Assembly: GCA_907165065.1 (NCBI GenBank)
Contig: OU015523.1
Coordinates: forward strand, 115,284,246 to 115,348,245
Length of the DNA stretch: 64,000 nucleotides
DNA from: Caprimulgus europaeus
Taxonomy: Eukaryota > Chordata > Aves > Caprimulgiformes > Caprimulgidae
Direction of reading: 5' to 3'
This document shows, in pieces, positions 12,176-24,020 of the stretch (position 1 is the stretch's first letter; each line of letters starts with the position of its first letter). The position numbers and the translations under genes are program-made. The notes beneath the pieces are model-generated. The model did not search any database and was not told where the DNA came from. It saw nothing but the letters and a program-made list of their open reading frames with translations.

Positions 12176-15100
12176 GCAGTCCTGAGAAAGAAAACCTATA
12201 AATGGCAGGATCACATTACGTGTCCCTCCATGCAGGGATCTTAAACAGCAAGCTTGTGACATTTATACCAACAGTCAATAAAAAGGCCAATGAAGATGGA
12301 AAATCAATTAATTTTAACTGTTCACCTAGCCTGGTGAAAAACTCAATCTCCACTGAGGCAGAAATCAACAAGTAAGAGTTCTCTTTTTTTTTTTTTTTTT
12401 TAACCTCTAGAAAAGTCCTAAACCATTTTTTTAGCTCTGAATAATGAGCTGAGTTGTAAACCCATAAGAAATTTATTCTGCTGGCTAAAGTACTAGTGGG
12501 AAACCAGGGATGCACTTGGAGGGGGTCAGGAACCTTCCACTTGCTGCCTTCCACTTCAGGAGAGTGTTTATTAATTTACAAATTTGTACTGGCTCTGCCT
12601 CCTGGAAAAGGAAAGCAAATCCACTGAAACAAATTTTGAAGTGATTCACAAGGCTGTGGGACCAAATTCATGTAAAATTTCACGTCATCAAATACTTCTA
12701 GCTGGCAAACACTTGCTATGCTTCTGGTTACTACCACACATGAACTAGCGTATTTAGCAGTGAATGCTGTAACACAACAATAATCCTCAAAACCACTTCC
12801 CTGTGACACAAGGCAAAGAGCAGCACTGTGGGAAGGAAATCCCAGGCTCATCTCCATGGCACAACTCCTACTAAACTGCAACAGCACCAAGATTTACACA
12901 AATACCCTATGCAGAGAGATCTATATTGGTCAATATGGAAGAGACTCCCAAGCTTGCTCACCACAAACCCCTGTTCAGACCTGAATGGAGCACAGACTCT
13001 GGTAGAACACACACCAAAAGTCAGGTCAAGCTCTGTGGAGTTAGATGCACCTATATGCACCTGTGTACACCTAGAGTAGAACAAGAACAAAGCCACCATG
13101 CCAATAAGCATGTGGCAGGTGATGCAGTGTGGATCCACCAGCTCCAGCCCCTCCTCGGGTATCTGCCCTATTTCCCCTCCTTGGTATCGACGTGCCTCGG
13201 GGAGCACAGCAACATCTCACTCAGCACACACGGTGACACCATCAAGATGGAATATTGCACTCGAGCAGAATTTTGCTGAAAGTACCAACTTGCTTGGAGT
13301 CCAGCCTGCTCACATATCAGGATGAATTTGGACCAGTTTATATCCTAATGATTATAATGGATACTGCAGTCTTCTTTTCATTAAGGCAGCGGCCAAAAAT
13401 ATTGATTTGTTGTACTCTGCACTCCTGCTTACCTTCACAAATTTCAGGAGAGATGGTGCATAAGCCAATAGAGTCGGTCAGTTTAAAAGTGACAAATTAA
13501 CTGTGCTGAAAGTAAATAAACAGCTATCTCTTTGTAAATTAATTCAATATGTGACTTGAACTCTTTTCTACAGCTAGAAAGCTAATTCATCATTCAGCAG
13601 CATTTAAGTTGCCACCAGCTCAATAGCAGAGCATTAATGTTGTGTCCCATTCGACACAGCAGGTCAAATTCTGTACTTGGGTTACAACAGCGTGACTCTG
13701 AGTAACCCCTAAACCCCCAAGCCCCACTATCCGCAACACTCAAGTGTTCGAGTTGGTTTGGAGAAAGTTTAAGTTGTATTGAACAGTTCAGGGAAAAAAG
13801 ATAGAAGAAGAATCGAAATGTTTTTGTTCTGATGGATTATCAAGTGTTTTACAGAGTGGTTTAGTGAAACAGGGCAGGCTGGTTTGTTTCCATAAATATA
13901 CTCGTGAAAGACAGACAAATATTTGCAACTCAAAGTTCAAAGGATTGTGGGGCTCCCCCTGCCCCCACAAACTAGATTCAATTCTAGAAAGAAACTATGT
14001 ATGTTTAATGTCAAATATCAAGTACAATTCCCACTCATGTCAAAATATGATTTGTGCTTTACTAAACATGTGCCCTAAATTACTACAGGCTATCACCCCT
14101 ACTAGTCCAGGCACAGGGTAAAAACCCTGGTTAATTTATTAATGAGCAACAAGCTTACTCTCCCTATCAGTTCTTTTCAGTTCAATAAATGTTGAATCCT
14201 GAGATTTCCAGAGCAATACTGCAGCATTTGGACCAATCTCCCACTGCTTTATAAAGAACCTGTTTATCTGAAGTTGATGATACTCAACAAGCAGGTAGGC
14301 CAAATTTTTCAAATTTAGGAGCTTAAAGTTGAAATTCATGTTCTACTGCCTAAATAATGTTGCCCAGATGCCTTCAGCTGCCATTAGCACTGGGAGGTAT
14401 GTGAGCTCTTAACACTTCTGGAAATTACAGTAGGTGCCCTTTTGACTTCTGAAGCCCAAGTTTCACGTTTCTGGACACAAAGTTTGGACTGTATCATCTG
14501 TGCACAGCTGCAGCAGAGAGACTATAGCACAAATAGAACAAAAATATTTTTCATTGCTTATGCTCAGACGCGATCCACAGCATTTGTAATGTCGTCTGTT
14601 TTTCATAATGTTCGGTTTAGAAAGTTGACATTTGATTAAACAGTTTGAATTTGCCAAAACACACATTTTAATCTTATGTTTTAATACCACATTCTCAATT
14701 AAAAGCTTTAGAAAAAGACATACAAAGTCTGCTTAAACCACAGTAAACCCACAGGCCTAACATATTTAATATAATTTCTGGAACTGTTTACTAATATTTT
14801 CTAATTTCCTCACTACTTCCAGTACCACAGTTGCACCATTATTCCCAACAGCTATTAGATGTTTAAACAGCCAGTTTAAGTGTTTTACTAGAAAGCCTTT
14901 TACACTTAGTATTTTCCACATTTTCCAATAGCATGGTGTGGTAGAGAAGTTCAACACCTTAAAAATCTTCTATTAATATCATTTTCTAACATTGATGTTC
15001 ATAATATTACTGCCACCAAAGGAAAGCTAGTATAGTTGGTTTACAGTTAAGCATCTTTCCCTGTATTTCTACCTTTATACAAGCGTGCCAACACTGATTA

Positions 15101-15617
15101 ACACCATGCTACAAGAAAGTGTATTATACAGACTGGCGTATCGCTCCAGACTGCTAACTTCCATGAAAAATTACTCCCAACAACAATAAGTACAAGACCA
15201 CAAATAGGTTTTAGGATGGAATAATTCTTGTTTCATGCTCCCTGTATCTCCTTTCATTGAGTTTAACACTGCATTCAAGGTCATGAGTGTTGTGACTCCG
15301 TGGAGGTGACCTGGGTAATTTACAACAATCAACAGATAATACAATGACTGGAAGCAAGTCATTCCGTAACTATCACTGCTTTCTAAATGGAGTCATCACA
15401 TAGCTGCTGAAAAGGAATGTGTATTATTTCACACCCACAGAGTGATGAATGTAACCAGGTAAGTGAATCATGTTATTGCTGTGCCTGGAAAATCCTTATT
15501 TATAATGCTATCTTGGCTGTTAAGAACTGAACTTCTTGTTGAAGGTGGGAAATAATTACGCCTAAGCTTTGCTTTTTGCAAAAACTTCTACAAAGGGAAA
15601 AGGAAATTAGAAACAAA

Positions 15618-15623
15618 ACTCAC
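15618..15623 (-). other. FAT3: Splice donor of the FAT3 start-codon exon (GTGAGT, phase 1)
   Basis: The minus strand reads GAAACTG|GTGAGT. The exon ends after the first base of a Gly codon in the sequence IDEETG, a position where FAT-family exons are expected to end. The donor matches the vertebrate consensus and the frame runs into a stop a few codons later, which supports the boundary. Confidence 0.93.
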
Positions 15624-18600
15624 CAGTTTCTTCATCTATGCTGAATCTCCCCAGGCCACTGCCATCCCTGATGGAATACTGGATCTCTCCATCCCTTCCA
15701 GAGTCTTCATCTTGAGCAACAACTTGCAAAACACTTGTACCAATGCGGGAGTTTTCCTTTACAGATCCAATGACAGCAAAGTCAGCAAAATAGGGGGTAT
15801 AGAGATTTTCATTAACATCCACCACTTCAACTTCCACAAAAGAAACAGAAGAGAGAGAAACCGGGCGCCCCTTGTCCTTTGCACGCACAGTCAGGTTGTA
15901 GAACTGCTGCTTCTCGTAATCAAGCTCTTTGTTCAAGCGGATGGCGCCGCTCGCCTTGTCTATCTCAAACCGCCCATTGTAATCGTTCACCAGCGAGTAA
16001 CGGACTTGGCCTCCCAAACCGAGATCTGGATCGTGAGTTTCCAACCAAGCTATGACAGTGCCAACTGGCAGGTCCTCAAGGACCTTCACATTGTAGCTGG
16101 ATGGTATAAAGGCTGGAGAGCAATCATTGACATCATCCAAAAAAATCTTCAGAGGCACAACAGAAAACTGTTGATGGCCACTCTCTGCTTTGTCCCTAGC
16201 CTCGATCTTCAGTGTGTAGTTTGCTTTTGATTCCCGGTCTAGTTGATCAGCCACGTACACCATTCCTGTGGAACTGTTGATAGCAAATTGCTGGGTGTCT
16301 GTCAGTACTGAGTAAGTCACTTCACCATTAGATCCCAGGTCTTTATCTCTGGCTTCTACCTGGATTATCTCTGTACCGAGACTTGTACTTTCTAAAATAC
16401 TAACTGAGTAACTGTCCTGTAAAAAAACAGGCTTGTTATCATTTGCATCCTCCACAGTAACAGTTAACAGTCTCCATGCAGATTTCTGTGGATTACCCAA
16501 ATCATAAATTGTAATATTAAGGAGATAGAGCTCTGTTTTTTCCCGGTCCAAGGGCATAAGAACACTAAGTACCCCTGTCTCCATGTCAATGTTGAAACAA
16601 CTATCTACATTACCATCAGAAATTGTATAAAGTACTCTTCCATTAAAGCCTGAGTCTGCATCATAGGCTTTTATCCTCAGGATGGTAGCACCAACTGGCA
16701 GATCCTCTGAAACTTTTACATCAGTAGGGAAGGATTTGTCAAAATGTGGCGCCTGCCTGTTCACTGAATAAAAATCGAGAAAACCATCTTCCAAATTCAG
16801 CTTCACATTTGCTTTTGCCTTTTTGAGTAATTTTTCTGCTAGTTTCTGAGCAACTCTAGTTTCTCTACAGCTAAAGGTCTTTGAGGACACTTTCCCATGG
16901 ACTACCGAAATATTAACAAACATAGCATCAGCAAAGTTCTCTCCATCAGTTGCCGTTATCTTAAGGCCAAAATTACTGTTCTTTATGCCAGAATTAATTA
17001 GAGATTTTTTAAGTTGCAGGACACCAGAGTCAGGATTTAAATAAAAAATACCAAGTTCATTTCCAGATATTATTTTGTATTTCACAAGCTCTAACTCATC
17101 TATGTCTATTGCAGAAACAGCAGTGATGTGACCACCAACAGGAAAATCGGAAGAAATCACTCCCTGACATGCCACTTTTTCAAAGAGGGGTTTGTTATCA
17201 TTGACATTGCCTATGTATATGGTGACATTCACCTCGCTTTCATGGCGGTATGGAGAACCCCAGTCAGAAGCTCTCACAATGAACCTGTAGCTTTCTGGTG
17301 AGGACTCAAAATCCAGTTCTTCAGATGTGCTGATGACACCTGTAAACTGGTTTATTGCAAACGGTAGTGAGTTCAGACTGGCAATGCTGTATGTTATGTA
17401 TCCATTTTCTCCCCTGTCTTTATCAACTGCTGAAACGGCCAAAACGCTAGACCCCACAGGGACGCTTTCATTGACGAATGAGCTGTAGGACGCCTGCTGG
17501 AACTCTGGAGTGTGATCATTGGCATCTTCTAACCTGACAGTAACCTGTGCTTTTAAATCACCACCTTTGTTCGTATATACTTCTAATTGATAGAGGTCCT
17601 TCTCAATGATTTTCAAAGGACAAGCAGTAGTAATAAGGCCTGTGTTGAGATTGATCTTAAAATACTCAGCATCCTCACTCAGAGATAATCTATATTCCAC
17701 ACCCTGTGTCTCAGGCAGAAGCTTAACTACTGCAACTACCACACCAGGAGGTGAAAATTCACTGATCAAAACATCATACGCTTCCTTTTCAAACTTCATG
17801 GGGATACTTTCTTTCCTGGGACTAGCAATGTGGACCAGTTTGACCGCAGAAAATTTCTGAGGAGATCCTTTGTCCTTTGCTTGAAGAGTCAGGTTATAAC
17901 CATAGGGGAAGCTGTCCCAATCAATAGGCTTTCTTTCTTTGATTTTGTACTCATTCATCCATTTACCTTCTTTAGTCAGAAAGAACTGTTCTAGTGGATC
18001 TCCAGCCACAATAGAAACAGATTCTATTTCTCCATTGGCTCCTTCATCTAGGTCGTCAATGTTAACAACTGCATAGGTAGGCTCCTTGTCTGATGGGAAG
18101 GGAATATGGGTTACTACATTTATCGTTGGGGCGTGTTCATTTATACGTTCAATGTGAACATAAAGTTTGGCCGTGCTGCTTACGCCATTGTTCCCATAAA
18201 GCTTCATCCCACGGTCCACAGCCAAAATCTCAAGATCGTATCTGTTTTTCTCATCGTAATTTAACCGGCCACTTAAGGAGATAACACCACTCGTAGGATG
18301 AACTGAGAAGAGATCAACTTTGTTTTTGAAGTAATAATAAAATTCACCATTGGACCCAATATCCGCATCTGTTGCGGTCACCTGTGCAATGCTAGTCCTC
18401 AAAGGAGTGCTTTCCGCTATCGTGACAGAGTATGTGGTTGGTGAAAACAGAGGTCTTAAGTCATTCATATCCAAAACCTGGATGTTCACTTTTGTCCATG
18501 CTTCCAAGTCCTCTCCTCTGACAGTCCCTTTCACCATCAATAAATAGTTGTCCTGAATTTCTCTGTTCAATATAGCAGAATTCCCACCTTTAGTCCTTAT

Positions 18601-18918
18601 TCTTAGGAAGCAAAAGTCAGCAATGATGACTTCCTCTGCTTTAAAAAACCCCTCGTCATCACCAGACACTATCCTGTACTTGATATCCCATGAAAGGTCA
18701 GCCAAGGTAATGCCCATCCTTGTTTGACTGTTGACATAGGTCCTGGCTGCAGAATTCTCATACACCGTAGCATTGTAAGTGGAATGTGTAAATTGAAAGC
18801 CAAACGGGGTGGTCCCATGAACTACCTGGCACAAGGAGGCCAGGAGCTTGACAATCAGAAGGGCGAGGCATGACAGAGGTGGCCGTGAGCCTGACCAGCG
18901 GCCCATATTCACCTCCAT
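15624..18918 (-). CDS. FAT3: FAT atypical cadherin 3, first coding exon (N-terminal ~1098 residues, partial)
   Basis: This exon encodes the start of a giant single-pass atypical cadherin of the plasma membrane. In vertebrates FAT3 shapes neuronal dendrites and retinal layers and has about 34 cadherin repeats; only the first nine and part of the tenth are here. Residues 1-35 look like a signal peptide (hydrophobic [12 protein letters not shown], cleavage near VVHG). Cadherin repeats lie at about 43-157, 158-268, 275-370, 376-471, 472-577, 578-672, 725-830, 831-937, 938-1043 and 1044 onward. Calcium-binding junction motifs include [45 protein letters not shown] and [20 protein letters not shown] and [14 protein letters not shown] are internal. 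The frame is intact. The assignment to FAT3 rather than FAT1 rests on recalled family similarity, e.g. the start MEVNMGRW and the [19 protein letters not shown] segment. The ATG at 18918 was chosen because it has G at -3 and +4 and precedes the signal peptide; an in-frame ATG at 18906 (MGRW) is an alternative. The open frame continues 17 bases past the exon to a stop at 15607-15609, which is intronic. Confidence 0.95.
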
Positions 18919-18935
18919 CACATCATTCTTTCACC
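18919..18935 (-). other. FAT3: FAT3 5' UTR remnant within the start-codon exon, with a two-codon uORF
   Basis: Only 17 bases lie between the splice acceptor and the FAT3 ATG, so the rest of the 5' UTR must come from an upstream exon. The segment contains two consecutive ATG codons (18926-18924 and 18923-18921) followed directly by TGA at 18920-18918. That TGA shares its A with the FAT3 ATG. The first upstream ATG has A at -3. The upstream ORF is out of frame with FAT3. Confidence 0.8.
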
Positions 18936-18960
18936 CTGTGACAGAGAGAGAAAACAGGAA
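18936..18960 (-). other. FAT3: Splice acceptor of the FAT3 start-codon exon
   Basis: Read on the minus strand, a pyrimidine-rich run (TTCCTGTTTTCTCTCTCTG) leads into TCACAG and then the exon. This is a strong vertebrate 3' splice site with AG at 18937-18936. It implies at least one upstream non-coding exon for FAT3. Confidence 0.85.
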
Positions 18961-19784
18961 ACAGTTGATCAAGACGGAAAAACTGTACTGTGAAATGTCA
19001 ATAAGTCAAAATTACTCATATTTCTAATTAAAAATAAAATACATGTCATAACAAGTCACTACATATTTAACAAAACAGAGAGAGAGAACACTGTGTCTCA
19101 CACACAGTTTTGGATTATATTTTAATGTGTGTGAGTGTGAAGTATGTACGCATGCGCACATACATGCACATGTACATAACTACATATATGTATGCATATA
19201 TGCTTTTTTACCATAAAAAACCCTATGAGACCTCTATACACACATGCACACAATCCAGAATAATAATCAGAGTGAAAAAAACTAAAATCAGATACACATG
19301 TGTGAATAAGCTTATATAAGAGGATGAATCACATAAGAAATTACTGTTTTTATTTACCAGTAGCTCCATCTAAACCTAAACTTCTTTGTTTTCAAATTGT
19401 ACTGGAAAGCACATTTTTTGTCTCAATGTTTGGAAAGAAGACAGCATTTTCATTACGTATGCAGTGCTATGATAGTCAAATGTTAACGGGGTTTTTATGG
19501 ACAGTTAAGAAAGGTCACATGGTTAATGAAATTTGAACCACCAAGAACAAACAGTACATAAAATTCACTAACTAGTAATTTCTTTAATTATAGATACCTT
19601 CATAAAAATAAAAATTAAGGAAGAATTCTAACTGATTAAATACAATTGCATACACATATACATGCACACACATACTCAGATACTGCGAACAGACAAAATA
19701 CAACAAAGAAAATAAAATCCCTCAATAAAACTTTCAGGTAAAGACTCAGGTTAGGAAAGAGGACAGCTGCGACAGCCTACAGGA
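18961..19784 (-). other. FAT3 5' intron, first part upstream of the acceptor
   Basis: AT-rich sequence. Its main feature is the alternating purine-pyrimidine tract described separately at 19142-19203. No exon or gene is recognised. Confidence 0.55.
19142..19203. repeat. Alternating purine-pyrimidine tract (degenerate CA/TA/CG repeat)
   Basis: Bases 19142-19178 alternate purine and pyrimidine without a single break (37 bp, including GTACGCATGCGCACATACAT). After a three-base interruption a second alternating run follows at 19182-19203. Such sequence is of the class able to adopt left-handed Z-DNA; this property is inferred, not shown. Confidence 0.85.
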
Positions 19785-19922
19785 CTTAATTTTCAAGGCC
19801 AGGTTGGATGAGGCTTTGAGCAACCTGGTCTAGTGGAAGGTGTCCCTGCTGATGGCAGGGGGGTTGGAACCAGATGATCTTTAAGATCCCTTCCAGCCCA
19901 AACCATTCTATGATTCTATGAA
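19785..19922 (+). mobile_element. CR1 LINE 3' end fragment
   Basis: A short copy starting at TTTTCAAGGCCAGGTTGGATGA and running through GAGCAACCTGGTCTAGTGG to the terminal ATTCTATGATTCTATGA. It belongs to the same subfamily as the copies ending near 31300, 49811 and 60413. Confidence 0.95.
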
Positions 19923-22900
19923 CTCCACTCTTGCATATGTACCCCAATGCATCTGTAGGACCATCACTTTACACCAAATACACTGGACAACACACTCTAA
20001 ATGAGGACAGAGATGAACATTTTTTTCTGTATGTCTAATAAATGCTCCATTCACCGGGTACTACTGCCATCCCAGCCCAAGAAAGGTGAAGATCCCCTCC
20101 AATCCACTGCCTGTCCTAATGCCAATGGGCCACTCCAACCAGCAAGAGCCTAAGCGCATCCTTGCTCAAATGGAGTGAATTCCGGTTTGACTCACATTTC
20201 ATTTTGGCAACCCCAAGCAGAATATGGCTACAAATCAGGCACACAGCTCCATCACCAGCAGTTTGTCTCAATTCAGTCTGTCCCACTCCAGCCACCTCAA
20301 GACAGTGAGAACTCTGACATTGATTTCAAAAGGCTCATTATAAACCTAAGTATCTAAATACAATTAATAAGCATCCATTTGGGGAATATTTTGAGTTCCT
20401 CCATACAGTCCTGTTGTGGAACAGCCCCAGTGTCTCACTTCAGGGATCTAAATTGGGCAGCTACATGGAGACAGGGTAAGCAGAGACACCGGCTGGAGGT
20501 TGCTGGAGGGTGCAGCAGAAGCTGAGCACCAGGTCCTGCTTATTGCTTCCCACTCAGAATAAAGGAAGGGAGCCTGAGGAAACTAGTCAGGTGCTTACAG
20601 TCAGGCAGCATGAATAAGCTTCTTTGTTACAGAGTACATCGCTGCTACTCCTGAAAACCATAAAAAATAAATTTTAAAGGCAATTATTGAAAGACCCACT
20701 GCACACATACATTGTTCTCATTGTCATTTAAAGGCTGCTTGAAAATGTAGTTTTCTCCAAGCTAGAATATAGAGTGGGAAAGGATAGGAAAAGTTGTCAA
20801 TAATGACAGGGGTTAATTTAAATTTCCAACATGATTTCAACATCCCCTAGGAGATTTCTAAATTGCATGCAAGTTTTGGAATATGAATTCATGTTAGTTA
20901 TCACTCCCAGTATAACTGAATGACTATTGCAGTTTTAAGTACTAATGACAATCAATTTATTGCACTGATGTTACGATGTTCACGCAAAACACTTCCTGAT
21001 CCCACAGTCTATATCCCATTGCTTAATAGGTTAATCAATTTGATCAATTCTCTCAAGTGTTTGTCAAGGCATTCATCTTTCAATACACTTATTTTCACAT
21101 GCAAGTCTCCCCTTGTTTTGTTTCCTTCTTATTTGCTTTTCTATTATATCAACAACAAAAGGAAACTTTTCAAAAAGAAAATAAAAATGTATGATTGTAT
21201 CACCTCCTGGACATCATTCCCCAGGATCATGCAAATCCTCACAGAACTACATGTGCCTGTTCCTTTTCTGAACATGCCCACGCAATTGTTGTGCACATAA
21301 CACGCAATTCCTATGATTATCACCTCACCCCATACAGTTTATACACCAAATATGCACAATTCTCCAATATACTTTGTGCACATGAGGGACCAGGTCTCCC
21401 CATGCTCTCCACATATTCAGGTTGATCCCAAGGAGACCCAGGATGGAATTTTTCTATTTCAGCTAAGAAAGATTTTTTTATTGTTGTTGCCATTTCACTC
21501 AGCTAAAAGATCAGAGGGGTGGCACGTCATTTTTCAGCACAGCAAACATTCATTAACTTAATCCACCAGTGTGAAAATATCAAAGACCCTTATTTTCATG
21601 GGGCTTTAGGTGAATCATTGAATACTGCCACTAAAAGCTGCTGCTTCAGCCTAGTGTGGGAGATGATGCTCTCAAGTAGGAAATAAAACGAATATATGGT
21701 ATGCAAGCGAGGAAAAGCCAGCCAAGTGGAATGAGAAATTCTAATGAGAGAGATCAAACTCATAACAAAATAAAGGGCTGTACCTCTTCTGTGATGTGGC
21801 ATTATTAAAATACTCAACAGAAAAATCACGGTGTTGCTGCCTTTCACCAAGAGCACATCAGCAGCCTCCGTCTATGATGCAATACCAGCCTCTCCCCACT
21901 GCTAAGAGAAAGTGATTTTTTGCCGACTTACAATGGAGACTGATGTTACATTTCATCTGAGCACTCAGACTATTTCGCTGCAGCTCAGCAGCTTCCCAGA
22001 AATAGGTCTCTTTGGAGCAATGAAATGAATAGTACTATCCTATTTACAACTCATTTGGCGGTGTAGTTTCTCCTGTCCACACCACAGTTCAGCCTGAGCT
22101 GTTTCCTCTCCATCATTCACGGCCATCAACATCAAGTTTTCAGGTCCACCATAGTCAGAAATCACTTTTCCTGATAAATTCATTGCTACAAGCAAAAATG
22201 ATTTAAAACTTTACCTTCAGGTTAGCCATACTCAAGGTTACAGACTCTGCTGTGGCAGGCAGGCATCAAAATAGGTATTTACAAACCTATGTGATTAAGT
22301 GAACCTAATGAAAAAAGTTGTGTATATCCCAGGCAATATACCATGACAACCTTACACTCCCATTCCATTTATCTGTTTATTTTTAGAAAAAGCCAGGGCT
22401 AAGACCTAATCTCAAATACACTACTGTAAATCCAGTCATGTTAATAGTCTACAAAGTTTTAGTGATTTAATGCAACCAGGATCAGTCCTGAAAAACTAAA
22501 TTCCACCTAGGAACAACATATGTATGTGTGTGCGTTTGCGAATGCAGGTTTCAGTTATGTATACACAAACACAGAGTTTGTGTATTTTTAGGCATAATTT
22601 CAGGGTTGGTACTGGAAAAACTGGACATTCACATCAGGCAGCACTTTCAGGCTTTGATTTAATTTCAGATGTGGTATGCAGAGTTGTAACAAGCTTCTCA
22701 TTGAACTTATTCATCTATTCATATATTTACATGGCCATCATCATTATATTATTTGAAAGTCTCAATGGATGAGCTATTAAACTGCCACTTGGGCTACCCA
22801 AAAATGTTTTATTCATTTACTGAATTCCTTTCTTCTGGGATATTTGTTTTTAAGAGCTCATAATGCATACATACTCAACACACAGGAAATGTAATGCGAT

Positions 22901-23973
22901 AAGTTACAGAAACAAAGTACAAAGCAACCCACCGTAAATTAAGAGGCATTTCTTTAAAGGCACTTCTTGTCAAAAAAATGTTATGGTTTCAAGTGAAGAG
23001 AAAGGTTGTGATTACTTGTGCTTGATTTTGAAACTTCTGAGCAGGAGCTACTCAAAAAAAAAAAAAAAATTCCCCTGGTACTGCTCAACATGGTTTGAAG
23101 AAAAGAAACATCTCCAACAAGAGCAAAGACTAAAAGACAAAATCTCCTTCTAACTACTCAAGGAGGTAACAAGATAACAAAGATAACACAAAGTAGGACG
23201 CCAGCATCCTTCAACACTAGCTCACGTTAAATCATCTGTTCTTGAAATAGGAAAGAAAGAATGGAGAAATAGAATGGTATGTCTTGATTTTTAATACTCT
23301 AAAATAAACTTGGACATCATGGACAACTCTATAATTTCACATTCAGTTCTCCAGTCAGCCTCTTTCCTTCACTCCTTGAACAAAGATTAACTACCTGATG
23401 CAAACTTTACAGAGTAGCTGCACCTCGTAGAGGACCTGCAGGTGGCTGGTACTCCTCAGAGGAATTGAGAGGCATGAGTGTCATTCCTTTTTCTCATCTT
23501 GGTTCTGGCAACCTCCAGTCTGGGCTGCATCCAAACAACACCTCACCAGACTGGGAAGAAAGACTGAAGTCCCAGGAACTGCCAGGATTCCTGCACACCA
23601 AAATTGTGGCTCAAATTCAACTTGCAGATATGAAACAAGGGCTATGGGATCCTTCGTTTGAGTCTTTCTCCCTAGGCTAATCTTCTAATCCCAAAGATCT
23701 CTATACCATAAAATACCTGAAAAATAAAACAATGCATATACCTCTTGGGTAAACGCTGAAAATATTAAACAAATGCCAAAAGCACTTTTAGAGAAGATAA
23801 TGAATACAGCTGGTAAACTTCCTCAGCAAGCAGGAGGAATAACCTTCTAGCACATCACAACAGGAAAAATAAAAGATCCTTCTCCTCTCTCCCTGCTTAC
23901 CCTCCAAGCCCAATTACACTGTATGAGATAATGTTTTTTCCAGCTGATTATCAGAAAAATTAACTGAAGCAAT
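19923..23973 (-). other. FAT3 upstream/5' intron sequence without recognised genes
   Basis: No exon, RNA gene or clear transposon. A 16-base poly-A is at 23054-23069. Open frames such as those at 20920-21300 are short and lack motifs. Confidence 0.5.
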
Positions 23974-24020
23974 TGTCCTGGTTTTGGCTGGGATAGAGTT
24001 AATTTTCTAGGTAATAACTA
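23974..24020 (+). mobile_element. Probable 5' end of an avian ERV solo-LTR, truncated
   Basis: The stretch TGTCCTGGTTTTGGCTGGGA followed by TAGAGTTAATTTTC matches what I know as the start of a common avian endogenous-retrovirus LTR, including the TG terminus. Similarity fades after about 24010 and no promoter, polyadenylation signal or second LTR is recognisable. It carries no coding capacity. The assignment rests on this short match. Confidence 0.5.

Larger units (their letters stand above)
10008..15617 (-). other. FAT3 intron, part proximal to the donor
   Basis: This is the intron sequence immediately downstream of the start-codon exon. It contains an exact 18-bp tandem duplication at 11704-11739, an A16-G10-A18 tract at 12127-12175 and a T18 run at 12384-12401. 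A stretch at 12828-13330 is open in several frames on both strands but shows no family motif. Confidence 0.55.

Noticed and set aside
15607..15623. Extension of the FAT3 open frame to a stop at 15607-15609
   Set aside because: The six residues after ETG are past a consensus GTGAGT donor and do not continue the cadherin repeat, so they are intronic.
15712..16230. 172-codon open frame on the + strand opposite the FAT3 exon
   Set aside because: It lies entirely antisense within the conserved cadherin coding exon and its product has no recognisable motif; it is a shadow of the real frame.
18919..18921. GTG in frame immediately before the FAT3 ATG as an alternative start
   Set aside because: The ATG at 18918 has a good context and is the natural vertebrate start; nothing supports GTG initiation.
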